Below, piece after piece: positions 1-7,330 of a DNA stretch of 64,000 nt (position 1 is the stretch's first letter; each line of letters starts with the position of its first letter). The notes below the pieces were generated by a model. That model did not search any database and was not told where the DNA came from. It saw only the letters and a list, made by a program, of their open reading frames with translations. Source of the DNA: Neoalteromonas arenosi (lineage in GTDB: Bacteria > Pseudomonadota > Gammaproteobacteria > Enterobacterales > Alteromonadaceae); assembly GCF_030362855.1 (NCBI RefSeq), contig NZ_JAUCBP010000002.1:124001-188000 (forward strand), in the 5' to 3' direction. Both the position numbers and the translations under genes were made by a program.

Positions 1-159
1 CGCAAATTGCAGTATAGGTGCTGCCAGTTTGCGCCACTTGTTACCGGAGATCACTGGGTGGATCAAGTCATCCCGTTTGACATAAAGCTGATAGCGCTCA
101 GCATTGGGCCAATCGGGATAAAACCGCTGTAGTGGCGATGGTACTTGAATAGAAAACAA
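1..159 (-). CDS. ACC deaminase/D-cysteine desulfhydrase-like PLP enzyme (N-terminal part, cut by window edge)
   Basis: Only the first 53 codons are present; the gene runs off the left edge. The translation contains LYVKRDD followed by ISGNKWRKL, the N-terminal signature of the 1-aminocyclopropane-1-carboxylate deaminase/D-cysteine desulfhydrase family (fold type II PLP enzymes). The Lys in GNKWRKL (residue 41) is expected to hold PLP. No in-frame ATG exists; a TTG at 159 follows an AAGGA ribosome site with 5-nt spacing, and the upstream in-frame stop is the stop codon of the barrel gene, so TTG is the likely start. The 9-nt gap to that gene suggests cotranscription. Substrate (D-cysteine, ACC or other) cannot be decided from this fragment. 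Confidence 0.8.
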   Translation of the reverse strand, partial: MFSIQVPSPLQRFYPDWPNAERYQLYVKRDDLIHPVISGNKWRKLAAPILQFA

Positions 160-168
160 CCGGATCCT

Positions 169-849
169 TTAAAAGCGATAGCTTAAGTTAACGCCCAATG
201 ATACCGGATTGTAATCTAGATTATCCAAAGCACCTACGGCATTTTCTTCAGCGTCAAGACTTACTCTGCTTAGGTCTTGCCAGCGAGCTTCAGTCGCTAG
301 TGACCAATTTTGATTTAGCCTGTAGTCGGCCTGAAACATTAACTGCCATGTAATGTCGCCATCACCTGAATAGGAGCGCTCGACACTGCCTTGTTCTAAA
401 TCCAAGTCAATTTCTTGTACCCAGCCAAGGCCAGCGCCCAAGCTGACGTGCCATGGGCCGTTGGTGTACGCATGGTAATAGCCATTCAGATAAAAAATAC
501 TGGAAGCAAAATTGCCAGAAAAGCTATCGCCATTGGCATTCACTTGGGTATCAGAATCATTGGTGCGGTATTCCCAGTAAAGCTCAGTTGAGAAATCTTC
601 AGAAATCTGTTTGCCTAACCCCGCACCAGCATAAAAGCCACTATCGATATTTGCATCCCAGCGATTGTTATCTGTGGCCGTTATTGCAGTGTTTGTTGCA
701 TCGGAGGACGTATCGGAGAGCTGGCTCAATCCAACGCTCGCCTTGGTGTACCAGGTTGAGTCGCTGGCAAGTGCGCTCGAGCTAAAAGTGATGGCGATTA
801 ACGCTGCGGTTAGCATGGGTTTATTAAGGTTGTTGTGAAAGTTGTACAT
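169..849 (-). CDS. outer-membrane beta-barrel protein
   Basis: 226 residues. A signal peptide is visible (about residues 1-28, hydrophobic AALIAITF then SSSALAS before DSTW). The mature part alternates polar and aromatic strands (FYAGAGLGKQ, STELYWEYR, WHVSLGAGLGWV, WQLMFQADYRL) and ends in YRF, a terminal aromatic residue typical of proteins assembled by the BAM complex. Size fits an 8-stranded OmpA/OmpW-like barrel without a peptidoglycan-binding domain. The start has a good GAGGA ribosome site. It lies directly upstream of the partial PLP gene on the same strand and diverges from the chalcone isomerase-like gene. Function beyond a small OM barrel cannot be assigned. Confidence 0.75.
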   Translation of the reverse strand: MYNFHNNLNKPMLTAALIAITFSSSALASDSTWYTKASVGLSQLSDTSSDATNTAITATDNNRWDANIDSGFYAGAGLGKQISEDFSTELYWEYRTNDSDTQVNANGDSFSGNFASSIFYLNGYYHAYTNGPWHVSLGAGLGWVQEIDLDLEQGSVERSYSGDGDITWQLMFQADYRLNQNWSLATEARWQDLSRVSLDAEENAVGALDNLDYNPVSLGVNLSYRF

Positions 850-1014
850 TGCTATTCCTCGTGGTTTTAATGGTTGCGTTTAAGTCTACGAAAATGCGCA
901 TTACCACAAGGTTACGAGGGTATTAAATAACTGTAATTAAGCACCGTTATGCAGTTAAGTGTATGTTTTTAAATATTATTGTCTGTTTGTGAATGAGTTT
1001 TAATACTGGGGGAA

Positions 1015-1028
1015 TTGATCAGGATCAC
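1015..1028. promoter_or_regulatory. FNR-like dyad TTGAT-N4-ATCAC
   Basis: TTGAT CAGG ATCAC lies 44 nt before the ATG at 1072 and differs from the FNR consensus TTGATNNNNATCAA at one position. It could equally be a CRP/FNR-family site of another member. No matching -10 element was fixed, so this is a candidate only. Confidence 0.3.
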
Positions 1029-1071
1029 AGGCTTTGCGTACTAATTATCAATTTAACAATGGAGTCTGGAT

Positions 1072-1587
1072 ATGAAACGCAGGTTTGCGACTCTGTACTT
1101 AATTCTCTCAATGGCAGGACCGGTAATGGCAGATCGAGCAACGATCGAACAATATATTGATGACCCACAAATTGTCGGTGAGGCCAAGTTTGAATATATC
1201 TTTTGGGATGTGTATACAGCGAAGCTATATGCGAGCGCCGGCGATTATGTCAGTGATAAGCCCTTCGCCTTGTCATTGACATACTTGCGCAACTTCGATG
1301 GCGACGACATTGCTAAGCGGTCGGTGAAAGAAATGAAATCACAAGGATTTAATGACGAGGAACAATTAGACCAGTGGCTAACGACAATGAATGAATTATT
1401 CCCGGATGTGAAAAAGGGCGAGACCATTACCGGCATTGCTGATGCACAAGGCGTTGCACATTTCTATCTCGATCAAAACAAGTTAGGCGAAGTAGATGAT
1501 CCTGCTTTTACCCAATGGTTCTTTGCGATTTGGCTCAGTGACAAAACGTCTGAGCCAGGTCTGCGCAAAAAATTACTGAATTTATAA
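1072..1587 (+). CDS. exported chalcone isomerase-like protein
   Basis: 171 residues with a cleavable signal peptide (about residues 1-20, ending VMA-DR). The body resembles the bacterial chalcone isomerase-like family (PF16036): VGEAKFEYIFWDVYTAKLY, then FALSLTYLRNFDGDDIAKRSVKEM, a central helix with LFPDVKKGETITGI, and a C-terminal WFFAIWLSD segment. Bacterial members are mostly not flavonoid enzymes and their role is unsettled. GGAG precedes the ATG. The next gene starts 10 nt downstream and encodes a DUF3833 lipoprotein, a combination often seen near cyclopropane-fatty-acid-synthase-like genes in vibrios and relatives; those partners are absent here. Confidence 0.8.
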   Translation: MKRRFATLYLILSMAGPVMADRATIEQYIDDPQIVGEAKFEYIFWDVYTAKLYASAGDYVSDKPFALSLTYLRNFDGDDIAKRSVKEMKSQGFNDEEQLDQWLTTMNELFPDVKKGETITGIADAQGVAHFYLDQNKLGEVDDPAFTQWFFAIWLSDKTSEPGLRKKLLNL

Positions 1588-1597
1588 GGAGTTAGCA

Positions 1598-2152
1598 ATG
1601 AGTAAACTTTCACAATGGGCGCCGCGCTTACTGGTAGTGCTGGGCGCTACATTTGGGCTAGCGGCGTGTAGTGTATCTATTGACGGCAATGACTATAAGT
1701 CAATTGAGCCGACGTTTGATATTAACCAATTTTTCAATGGTCAAGTGCGCGCCTGGGGGATAGTGCAAAATCGCAGCGGTGAAGTGGTTCAGCGCTTTAT
1801 TGTTGATATTGATGGTCGTATTGAAACTGGTGAACTGATCCTCGATGAAACCTTTACCTACGGTGTTGGCGATGGCCCCAAAACCCGTATTTGGCGAATT
1901 GAGCAGCAAGCGCCTGGCAGTTTTATTGGCAACGCTGGCGATATTGCCGGCCCCGCAACTGGCACCGCATTCGGCAATGCGTTTAATTTTCGCTATGAGA
2001 TGGATTTACCCGTCGACGATACTGAGTATCGCGTTGCATTTGACGACTGGTTTTGGGCATTCGATGAGCAAACCATGATGAACCGCAGTTATATTAAAAA
2101 GTTTGGCTTAGTCATGGCGGAAGTCACTATCTTTATGCAACGTCAAGAGTAA
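1598..2152 (+). CDS. DUF3833 family lipoprotein
   Basis: 184 residues. The N-terminus is a lipoprotein signal with lipobox LAAC at about residues 21-24. The rest matches the DUF3833 family pattern: an early FDINQFFNGQVRAWGIVQNRSGEVVQRF segment, then ETFTYGVGDGPKTRIWRI and the late FDDWFWAFDEQTMMNRSYIKKFG stretch. AAGGAG sits just before the ATG, 10 nt after the preceding gene, so the two form an operon. Family function is not established; envelope lipid or membrane maintenance is a guess from context. It converges with the histidine kinase gene with only 7 nt between stop codons and no obvious terminator. Confidence 0.8.
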   Translation: MSKLSQWAPRLLVVLGATFGLAACSVSIDGNDYKSIEPTFDINQFFNGQVRAWGIVQNRSGEVVQRFIVDIDGRIETGELILDETFTYGVGDGPKTRIWRIEQQAPGSFIGNAGDIAGPATGTAFGNAFNFRYEMDLPVDDTEYRVAFDDWFWAFDEQTMMNRSYIKKFGLVMAEVTIFMQRQE

Positions 2153-2159
2153 CTCTAGA

Positions 2160-3551
2160 TTACAACCCGGTGGGGAAGTAAAGGCTTACGCCAAGTCCGC
2201 TGCCAGTATGCAAGGGATTACTGGCAAAACGCAATTTGCCGCGATGTAACTTAACAATTGCGGCGACCATTGCCATTCCCAAGCCATTGCCTTTCGTCGT
2301 ACGACTGCTTTCATCGCGGAAGAAGCGCTGGGTAATTTCATTGTGTTTATCCGCATCGATACCAATGCCACTGTCATTAATGCGAATAATCACTTCCCCG
2401 TTAGCGTAGCCGCAATACAATTGAATAAGGCCGTCTTCAGGCGTGAATTTAATCGCATTATCGAGAATATTGGCAACGCTCTGGAAAATGAGATCTTTGT
2501 CGCAAGTGGCAGAGGTAGGCTTTATCTCAGCGGCAATTCTAATGTTTTTGTCATCCGCTAAGGGTTGATACATCTCGACTACGTCGTGCACGATGTCATC
2601 AACGGCGTTAGTTTTGAATGCACAGCGCTTTTTGTCAGCTTCAATGTCGGCAATGCGCAATAAGCCGTTAAACATATCGAGGAGGTTGTCGGCTTCGTTT
2701 AACAGCGGCCTGGCGGTTTCTTCGTCAAATTGATTTTCAATGCGTTGACGCAGTCGGGTTAATGGCGTGCGTAAGTCATGCGCGATATTGTCTGATACTG
2801 ACTTTATATTGTTTACCGAGTATTCGATTTCGCTGAGCATGCGATTTAGCGAAACAGCTAGCGAGCTCAAGTCATCCCAAGTACTCTCAACGGGCAAGCG
2901 CGCCGATAAATCGCCGGTGTTCATGATCCGGTCTGCGGTTTCAGAGATGTCGTTGATCCGTGAAACCACGTAGTAACCCACCCATAAACTGATACCCGCG
3001 ATAAGACAAAGAACGAAAACGATTAACCAGCCAAAGGTGCGCCCAACCCATTGGGCGATCTCTAAATCATCAATTTTGCGGCCGATAAACAATTGATATT
3101 GCCCATCGAACACCATTGTGCGGCCCAACACATTGTAACTTTGTGCATCTTTTTCAATAGCACTTGGGATGTTGGCAACAAAGGAGCGGTCGATATTAAA
3201 CACAGCAAGTCGATCGGTACGAAGTTCTTTGATATCCGTAGGCCAATCACTTAAGTTGCCCACGAGCATTTGCCCATCTTGATCTTGGATTGCATAGAAC
3301 GAGCTATTGGTGGAGTCTTGCACCCGCATGCGCAATGTTTGAGTAACACCATCGATGCCTGCGAGATAATAGATTTCCTGGATCCCTTTGGCGTCAACAT
3401 CGATGGCGGCTTCTGATTCGCGGATCAGTGTTTGATCAGAGCTTATTACAATAAAGTAGGCGATAAAAAACACACCGAGCATTAATAATGCGGTGAACAA
3501 AGCGCTCAGTGAAAAACTTGAGCTGCGCGAGAAATCGCGGATCGCCTTCAC
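2160..3551 (-). CDS. sensor histidine kinase, HAMP-HisKA-HATPase
   Basis: 463 residues, inner-membrane sensor. Transmembrane helix 1 spans about residues 14-38, a periplasmic sensor region about 39-170, transmembrane helix 2 about 172-196, and HAMP about 193-245. The phospho-acceptor is His258 in NIAHDLRTPLTRLRQ. The HATPase domain shows IFQSVANILDNAIKFTP (N box), DSGIGI (G1) and GNGLGMAMV (G2). It overlaps the upstream response regulator by 4 nt, so the pair is translationally coupled, with the regulator first. The sensor segment gives no clear ligand. The layout resembles QseC/PhoQ-like or metal-responsive kinases but I would not choose among them. Confidence 0.9.
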   Translation of the reverse strand: MKAIRDFSRSSSFSLSALFTALLMLGVFFIAYFIVISSDQTLIRESEAAIDVDAKGIQEIYYLAGIDGVTQTLRMRVQDSTNSSFYAIQDQDGQMLVGNLSDWPTDIKELRTDRLAVFNIDRSFVANIPSAIEKDAQSYNVLGRTMVFDGQYQLFIGRKIDDLEIAQWVGRTFGWLIVFVLCLIAGISLWVGYYVVSRINDISETADRIMNTGDLSARLPVESTWDDLSSLAVSLNRMLSEIEYSVNNIKSVSDNIAHDLRTPLTRLRQRIENQFDEETARPLLNEADNLLDMFNGLLRIADIEADKKRCAFKTNAVDDIVHDVVEMYQPLADDKNIRIAAEIKPTSATCDKDLIFQSVANILDNAIKFTPEDGLIQLYCGYANGEVIIRINDSGIGIDADKHNEITQRFFRDESSRTTKGNGLGMAMVAAIVKLHRGKLRFASNPLHTGSGLGVSLYFPTGL

Positions 3552-4255
3552 GAGAGCATTCGATCCTCAATATTGTCGCGCATGCGATAACCCGCACCGC
3601 GGACTGTCTCAATTAAGGGGACAGCAAAACCTTTGTCTATTTTTTGACGTAAGCGACTGATGTGTACATCGATGATGTTGGTTTGCGGGTCAAAGTTATA
3701 ATCCCATACTTTTTCCAACAACATCGTACGTGTGATAACCCGCTCTTTATTGCGCATCAGGTATTCAAGTAGACGGAACTCACGACCTTGAAGCTCAATG
3801 CTCTGGTTAGCGCGATGTACTTTTCGGGTAAGCAGGTTGAGGGTCAGGTCAGCCGCGGTCAGAGTAACCTCAACATTTGACTGCTCGGGTGTCGCAGCTG
3901 AACGCTGTACCATGAGCTCTAAACGCGCCATTAATTCTTCGAATGCGAAAGGTTTGGTGAGGTAATCATCAGCACCCGAGCGCAAGCCGACAACTTTATC
4001 TTCAACTTTGCTTTTGGCGCTTAGGATTAGGACTGGGGTTTCCGAACGTTTGCTCCGCAAGTGTTGTAATACTTGCATGCCGTCCATTTCAGGCAGCATT
4101 CGATCAAGCACGATTGCGTCGTATTGACCGCTTTCTGCCATTTGTAGTCCGCGTTTACCATCTGCCGCTACGTCGCATGTAAGTGAAGCCTCGGTTAGCC
4201 CTTTGCGAATAAAGTGACTCACTGTAGGGTCGTCTTCAATGATTAGTACTTTCAT
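3548..4255 (-). CDS. OmpR-family response regulator
   Basis: 235 residues. The receiver domain (about 1-120) has acidic residues EDD at 7-9, phospho-acceptor Asp51 in IVLDRMLPEMDG, and the conserved TKPF lysine. The C-terminal winged helix (about 130-228) shows LEYLMRNKERVITRTMLLEKVWDYNFDPQTNIIDVHISRLRQKI and IETVRGAGYRM, standard for OmpR/PhoB regulators. First gene of a two-gene operon with the histidine kinase (4-nt overlap). Its promoter should lie in the 155 bp between it and the divergent MAPEG gene. Target genes are not apparent here. Confidence 0.92.
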   Translation of the reverse strand: MKVLIIEDDPTVSHFIRKGLTEASLTCDVAADGKRGLQMAESGQYDAIVLDRMLPEMDGMQVLQHLRSKRSETPVLILSAKSKVEDKVVGLRSGADDYLTKPFAFEELMARLELMVQRSAATPEQSNVEVTLTAADLTLNLLTRKVHRANQSIELQGREFRLLEYLMRNKERVITRTMLLEKVWDYNFDPQTNIIDVHISRLRQKIDKGFAVPLIETVRGAGYRMRDNIEDRMLS

Positions 4256-4410
4256 AACCGTATTCCTATCGTTTGTATTGACTTATACGCCATGATGACT
4301 AAATAGTTTGCTCGACTATCGTTAATAAATTTTAATGATCAAACTGATAAATAAAGCGGTACCATCGATATCCGGTGTGACCACACCAGGTCCGCCGTTG
4401 GAGGAAAACT

Positions 4411-4794
4411 ATGACAATTATGCTTTGGTGTTTGTTGGCGATTATCGTTATGCCCATTTTGGCGAAAGCGCCTTTGGCGTATGCGATGCATCAAATTAAC
4501 GGCTATGACAACGCTCATCCACGTGACCAACAGGCGAAACTAACCGGGTTTGGCGCGCGAGCGCTTGCGGCCCATAAAAACAGTTTTGAAGCGATTGCCT
4601 ACTTCGCACCAGCGGTACTCGCTGTAATCGCTGTAGATGCTATTGACTCTTTGGCACAAACCTTGGCACTCATTTTTGTGGCGACCCGGAGTTTCTATGT
4701 GGTGAGCTATTGGCTCAATTATGACAAACTGCGCAGCACGTTTTGGATGATTGGGTTTGGCTGTGCGCTGGCACTGATCATCCGCCTGTTGTAA
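4411..4794 (+). CDS. MAPEG family membrane protein
   Basis: 127 residues with about four hydrophobic helices (roughly 1-25, 55-75, 78-100, 108-127). Matches the MAPEG fold (membrane-associated eicosanoid/glutathione family, including YecN-like bacterial proteins): ARALAAHKNSFEAIAYFAPAVL is the conserved motif region, followed by RSFYVVSYWLNYDKLRSTFW. GGAGGAAAACT before the ATG is a strong ribosome site. Stands alone, divergent from the two-component operon and convergent with aceK. Bacterial members may act on glutathione conjugates, but no substrate can be inferred. Confidence 0.8.
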   Translation: MTIMLWCLLAIIVMPILAKAPLAYAMHQINGYDNAHPRDQQAKLTGFGARALAAHKNSFEAIAYFAPAVLAVIAVDAIDSLAQTLALIFVATRSFYVVSYWLNYDKLRSTFWMIGFGCALALIIRLL

Positions 4795-4818
4795 AAAACA
4801 GCTATCGCCGTTAGCGTT
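4795..4818 (-). terminator. possible aceK terminator
   Basis: On the minus strand, just after the aceK stop, an imperfect stem (GCTA and TAGC arms with an extending bulged pair) is followed by TTTTTT. The stem is short, so strength is doubtful. Confidence 0.35.
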
Positions 4819-6523
4819 GCATAAAACGGCGGCACGCTGGATAGGGTGTGAAGTTCTGGATCGCCCCTGTGGCAGTTATGGCTTGCACTGAGCGCCAATA
4901 TTCGGGGGTCATCAAATCGCCATGCAGTTCTTTGAGAATATCCTTAAATACTTTTTTACCAATTATGAAGTGCTCGAACTGTTCTGGGAATACATCATTG
5001 GGCGCTACTGAAAGTGTGTCGAGTACATAGGGGTCATCGCTTTTGGGGAGCGCTCTGAAATTGCGTTCGTGCATAAAGCAAATCTCATCATAGTCATAAA
5101 ACACTACGCGACCATGCTTCGTGATACCAAAATTTTTGTGCAACATATCGCCTGGGAAAATATTTGCCAACGCAATTTGCTTGATACACAAGCCCAGCTC
5201 ATCAATCGCATTTCGTATCTTAACTGGATCAGTTTCCTGTTGCAGATATAAATTGAGCGGTGTCATTTTGCGCTCAATATAAAGATGTTTGATGATTACT
5301 TCATTGTCAGTCAGCTCAATACTAGAGGCACATGTTGCGAGCAACTCATCGAGAAGGCTGTCTTCGACGCGCTCGCGTGGCAGACGAAAGTTTACATACT
5401 CATGGGTGTCCGCCATACGGCCGATGCGATCGGATGTTTTCACTAATCGGTAGCAATCTTTGACGTGCTCACGCGTGATCTTTTTACTCTCAGCAAACTC
5501 ATCCTTAATAATTTTAAAAACCACACCGTAGGAGGGGAGGTGGAATACCGCCATAACCAATCCGCGGATCCCGGGCGCAATGCAAAACTGGTCGTCGCTA
5601 TTTTGTAAGTGCTGGAGAAAGTTGCGGTAAAACACTGTTTTCCCGTGTTTGTAAAAGCCCAAGCTCATATACAGCTCGAAGTGCTTTTTATTCGGCAAGA
5701 GTTCTTGCAAGAATGCGACAATTTCAGCCGGGTGTTGAGTGTCTGCCATGAAGTAAGAGCGGGCGAAACCAAAAATAACACTGAGATCTTTTTGTTCAGT
5801 CAACAACGCATCAACAAACAGTTCGTGTTGTTCGTTGGTTTGTAAGGCGATAACGAAAGGTACGGTTTCATCTGGCATACAGATACGGCCAATTAGATAA
5901 GCCGCTTTACCGCGGTAAAAAACCGGCTTTAACAGTTCTACAGCGTGCACGCTAGCCAGTTGTTCGCGATTGAGTTTACGTCGCAGTGCGACATCCATAA
6001 ACTCTAAGTCGCGCTCCTTATCTTCAAAACCGATGTTGAAGCGATAGGTTTTTAAAATCGACTCGTGCATGGCGCGCACCGTGCCTGTGGTATCAAAGCT
6101 ATTGACGACTTTGTCGCGGTCAGGGCCCGCTATAAAGCAACGCGAAGGCAACACAAACATTAAGCGGTCATCGATTTTGCGATGGCGGAAAATTTTACCA
6201 ATGACTGAGTTGTAAAATGTTTCTGCGAGTTCGTATTGCGGATGGCTGTCGAGCAATAAGGTGAAATGTTCTTTTAACGCGATCCAAAATTCGAGATCTT
6301 GATGGTGCACGTGGACTTGCTGGTATATTTCGCTGACAATATCGGACAGGCTCTGCTCGTATATAGTGATGCGCTCTTTGACTGCATTTTGGGTGGCTTG
6401 CCACTGACCATTTTCAAAGCGATCTTGCGCGCCGCGCGTGATCCGCGAATACCATCGGTAACTTTTATCAAACCCGTTTAATATCTGATAGGCCACCTTG
6501 GCGCATAACTTCGGATCGTTCAT
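4811..6523 (-). CDS. aceK: isocitrate dehydrogenase kinase/phosphatase
   Basis: 570 residues, close to the usual 570-600 of AceK. The bifunctional enzyme phosphorylates and dephosphorylates isocitrate dehydrogenase and so sets the split of isocitrate between the TCA cycle and the glyoxylate shunt. Recognisable segments are CIAPGIRGLVMAVFHLPSYG with VVFKIIKDEF (nucleotide-binding region) and FGITKHGRVVFYDYDEICFM (kinase-like DYDE loop). I place the start at the ATG at 6523, which follows AAAGGACAGGT; an in-frame ATG at 6574 would add 17 residues with no ribosome site. aceA and aceB are not adjacent. A 30-codon ORF lies upstream and overlaps only the longer version. Confidence 0.95.
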   Translation of the reverse strand: MNDPKLCAKVAYQILNGFDKSYRWYSRITRGAQDRFENGQWQATQNAVKERITIYEQSLSDIVSEIYQQVHVHHQDLEFWIALKEHFTLLLDSHPQYELAETFYNSVIGKIFRHRKIDDRLMFVLPSRCFIAGPDRDKVVNSFDTTGTVRAMHESILKTYRFNIGFEDKERDLEFMDVALRRKLNREQLASVHAVELLKPVFYRGKAAYLIGRICMPDETVPFVIALQTNEQHELFVDALLTEQKDLSVIFGFARSYFMADTQHPAEIVAFLQELLPNKKHFELYMSLGFYKHGKTVFYRNFLQHLQNSDDQFCIAPGIRGLVMAVFHLPSYGVVFKIIKDEFAESKKITREHVKDCYRLVKTSDRIGRMADTHEYVNFRLPRERVEDSLLDELLATCASSIELTDNEVIIKHLYIERKMTPLNLYLQQETDPVKIRNAIDELGLCIKQIALANIFPGDMLHKNFGITKHGRVVFYDYDEICFMHERNFRALPKSDDPYVLDTLSVAPNDVFPEQFEHFIIGKKVFKDILKELHGDLMTPEYWRSVQAITATGAIQNFTPYPACRRFMQR

Positions 6524-6549
6524 ACCTGTCCTTTTTAACCTGAGCGCGC

Positions 6550-6642
6550 TTAGATTAACAGGTACCGCCGGCAATACCAGCCGTGTAACGGTACTTTGCT
6601 ACCAAAGGCTGAGTTTTTGAACGACGCGTAAACGATACGCAT
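6550..6642 (-). CDS. possible 30-residue ORF upstream of aceK
   Basis: ATG at 6642 follows AAGGAAGACTC, an excellent ribosome site, and opens a 30-codon frame (begins MRIVYASFKNSAFGSK, ends RRYLLI) stopping 26 nt before the aceK start. The peptide is basic and aromatic, with no recognised family. It may be a leader peptide, a small protein or a chance frame; only the ribosome site and position argue for it. Confidence 0.25.
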   Translation of the reverse strand: MRIVYASFKNSAFGSKVPLHGWYCRRYLLI

Positions 6643-6726
6643 GAGTCTTCCTTTTTCGATTCATATCGGGTATTTTGGAATAATTATTGCTGCCGTTGAC
6701 TACAAAAATAATAAAAAGGTGACAAG

Positions 6727-7092
6727 ATGTCATTTCCGGTACTAATTTGCGATGACTCATCGCTAGCGCGAAAAATGGTCAAGCGAAGTCTGCCTGACGA
6801 GCTCAGCCAGGCTATATTTACTGCTGAAAATGGTCAGCAAGCGTTAGATATTCTTGAACAGCATCCTATCTCGCTGTTGTTTTTAGACCTGACAATGCCT
6901 TTTATGGACGGTGTTGAGGTATTAAAGATGATTAAGCAGAAATCGATTGAAGTCTTTGTTATTGTTATCTCGGGTGATATTCAGCCGCAAATGCAAGATC
7001 GTGTGCTGTCCCTTGGGGCGTTAGACTTTATCGAAAAACCCGTTGATTCAGCGCGTTTGCACGGCACGTTGCAACGCTTTGGTTTGTATTAA
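6727..7092 (+). CDS. single-domain CheY-like response regulator
   Basis: 121 residues, receiver domain only. The acid pocket is CDDSS (Asp9, Asp10), the phospho-acceptor is Asp54 in LLFLDLTMPFMDG, the Ser/Thr switch is in VIVISGD, and the lysine is in FIEKPVD. There is no output domain, so it must act through protein contacts, for example in chemotaxis, a phosphorelay or control of another enzyme. AAAAGGTG precedes the ATG. No kinase, CheC or chemotaxis gene adjoins it; neighbours are divergent aceK and the thr leader. Role unknown. Confidence 0.88.
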   Translation: MSFPVLICDDSSLARKMVKRSLPDELSQAIFTAENGQQALDILEQHPISLLFLDLTMPFMDGVEVLKMIKQKSIEVFVIVISGDIQPQMQDRVLSLGALDFIEKPVDSARLHGTLQRFGLY

Positions 7093-7183
7093 GCGATTGG
7101 TCAACTGGTACGAGTAGTGATTTATTCTCGATATCGGCATTTTCAGTATTGACATCTAGACGTCTATACGTCACATTGAGCGC

Positions 7184-7249
7184 ATGAAAACAATTATTAG
7201 CACTACCGGCATGATGACAACCACCTTTTTCAGGGCGGTCGTTGGCTAG
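7184..7249 (+). CDS. thrL: thr operon leader peptide
   Basis: A 21-residue frame beginning MKTIISTTGMMTTT. Six of its first 14 residues are Thr and two are Ile, the two amino acids whose supply controls thrABC attenuation in enteric bacteria. It ends in a TAG 24 nt before a strong terminator that precedes thrA. Codons for Thr cluster in two groups (about 7190-7207 and 7217-7225), so a stalled ribosome would leave the distal leader RNA free to refold. A TTGACA at 7149-7154 lies upstream but no matching -10 was settled. Confidence 0.85.
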   Translation: MKTIISTTGMMTTTFFRAVVG

Positions 7250-7276
7250 TGCATAATGCCAAATCAACGAAAGCCC
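7233..7276 (+). promoter_or_regulatory. thr antiterminator stem
   Basis: GGGC (7233-7236) and TCGTTG (7239-7244) can pair with CAACGA (7265-7270) and GCCC (7273-7276), with a 2x2 internal loop. The 3' arm takes up the first bases of the terminator stem, so the two structures exclude each other. The 5' arm lies in the last codons of the leader peptide, where a ribosome reaching the stop codon would cover it. Confidence 0.65.
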
Positions 7277-7301
7277 GCTTCCAAAGAGCGGGTTTTTTTT
7301 T
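7274..7301 (+). terminator. thr attenuator (rho-independent terminator)
   Basis: Stem CCCGCT (7274-7279) / AGCGGG (7287-7292) with a 7-nt loop, followed by nine T residues (7293-7301). It lies between the leader peptide and the thrA start at 7331, as expected for a transcription attenuator. Confidence 0.88.
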
Positions 7302-7330
7302 GGCATAAGAGAAATTTGGGAGACTCTGTC

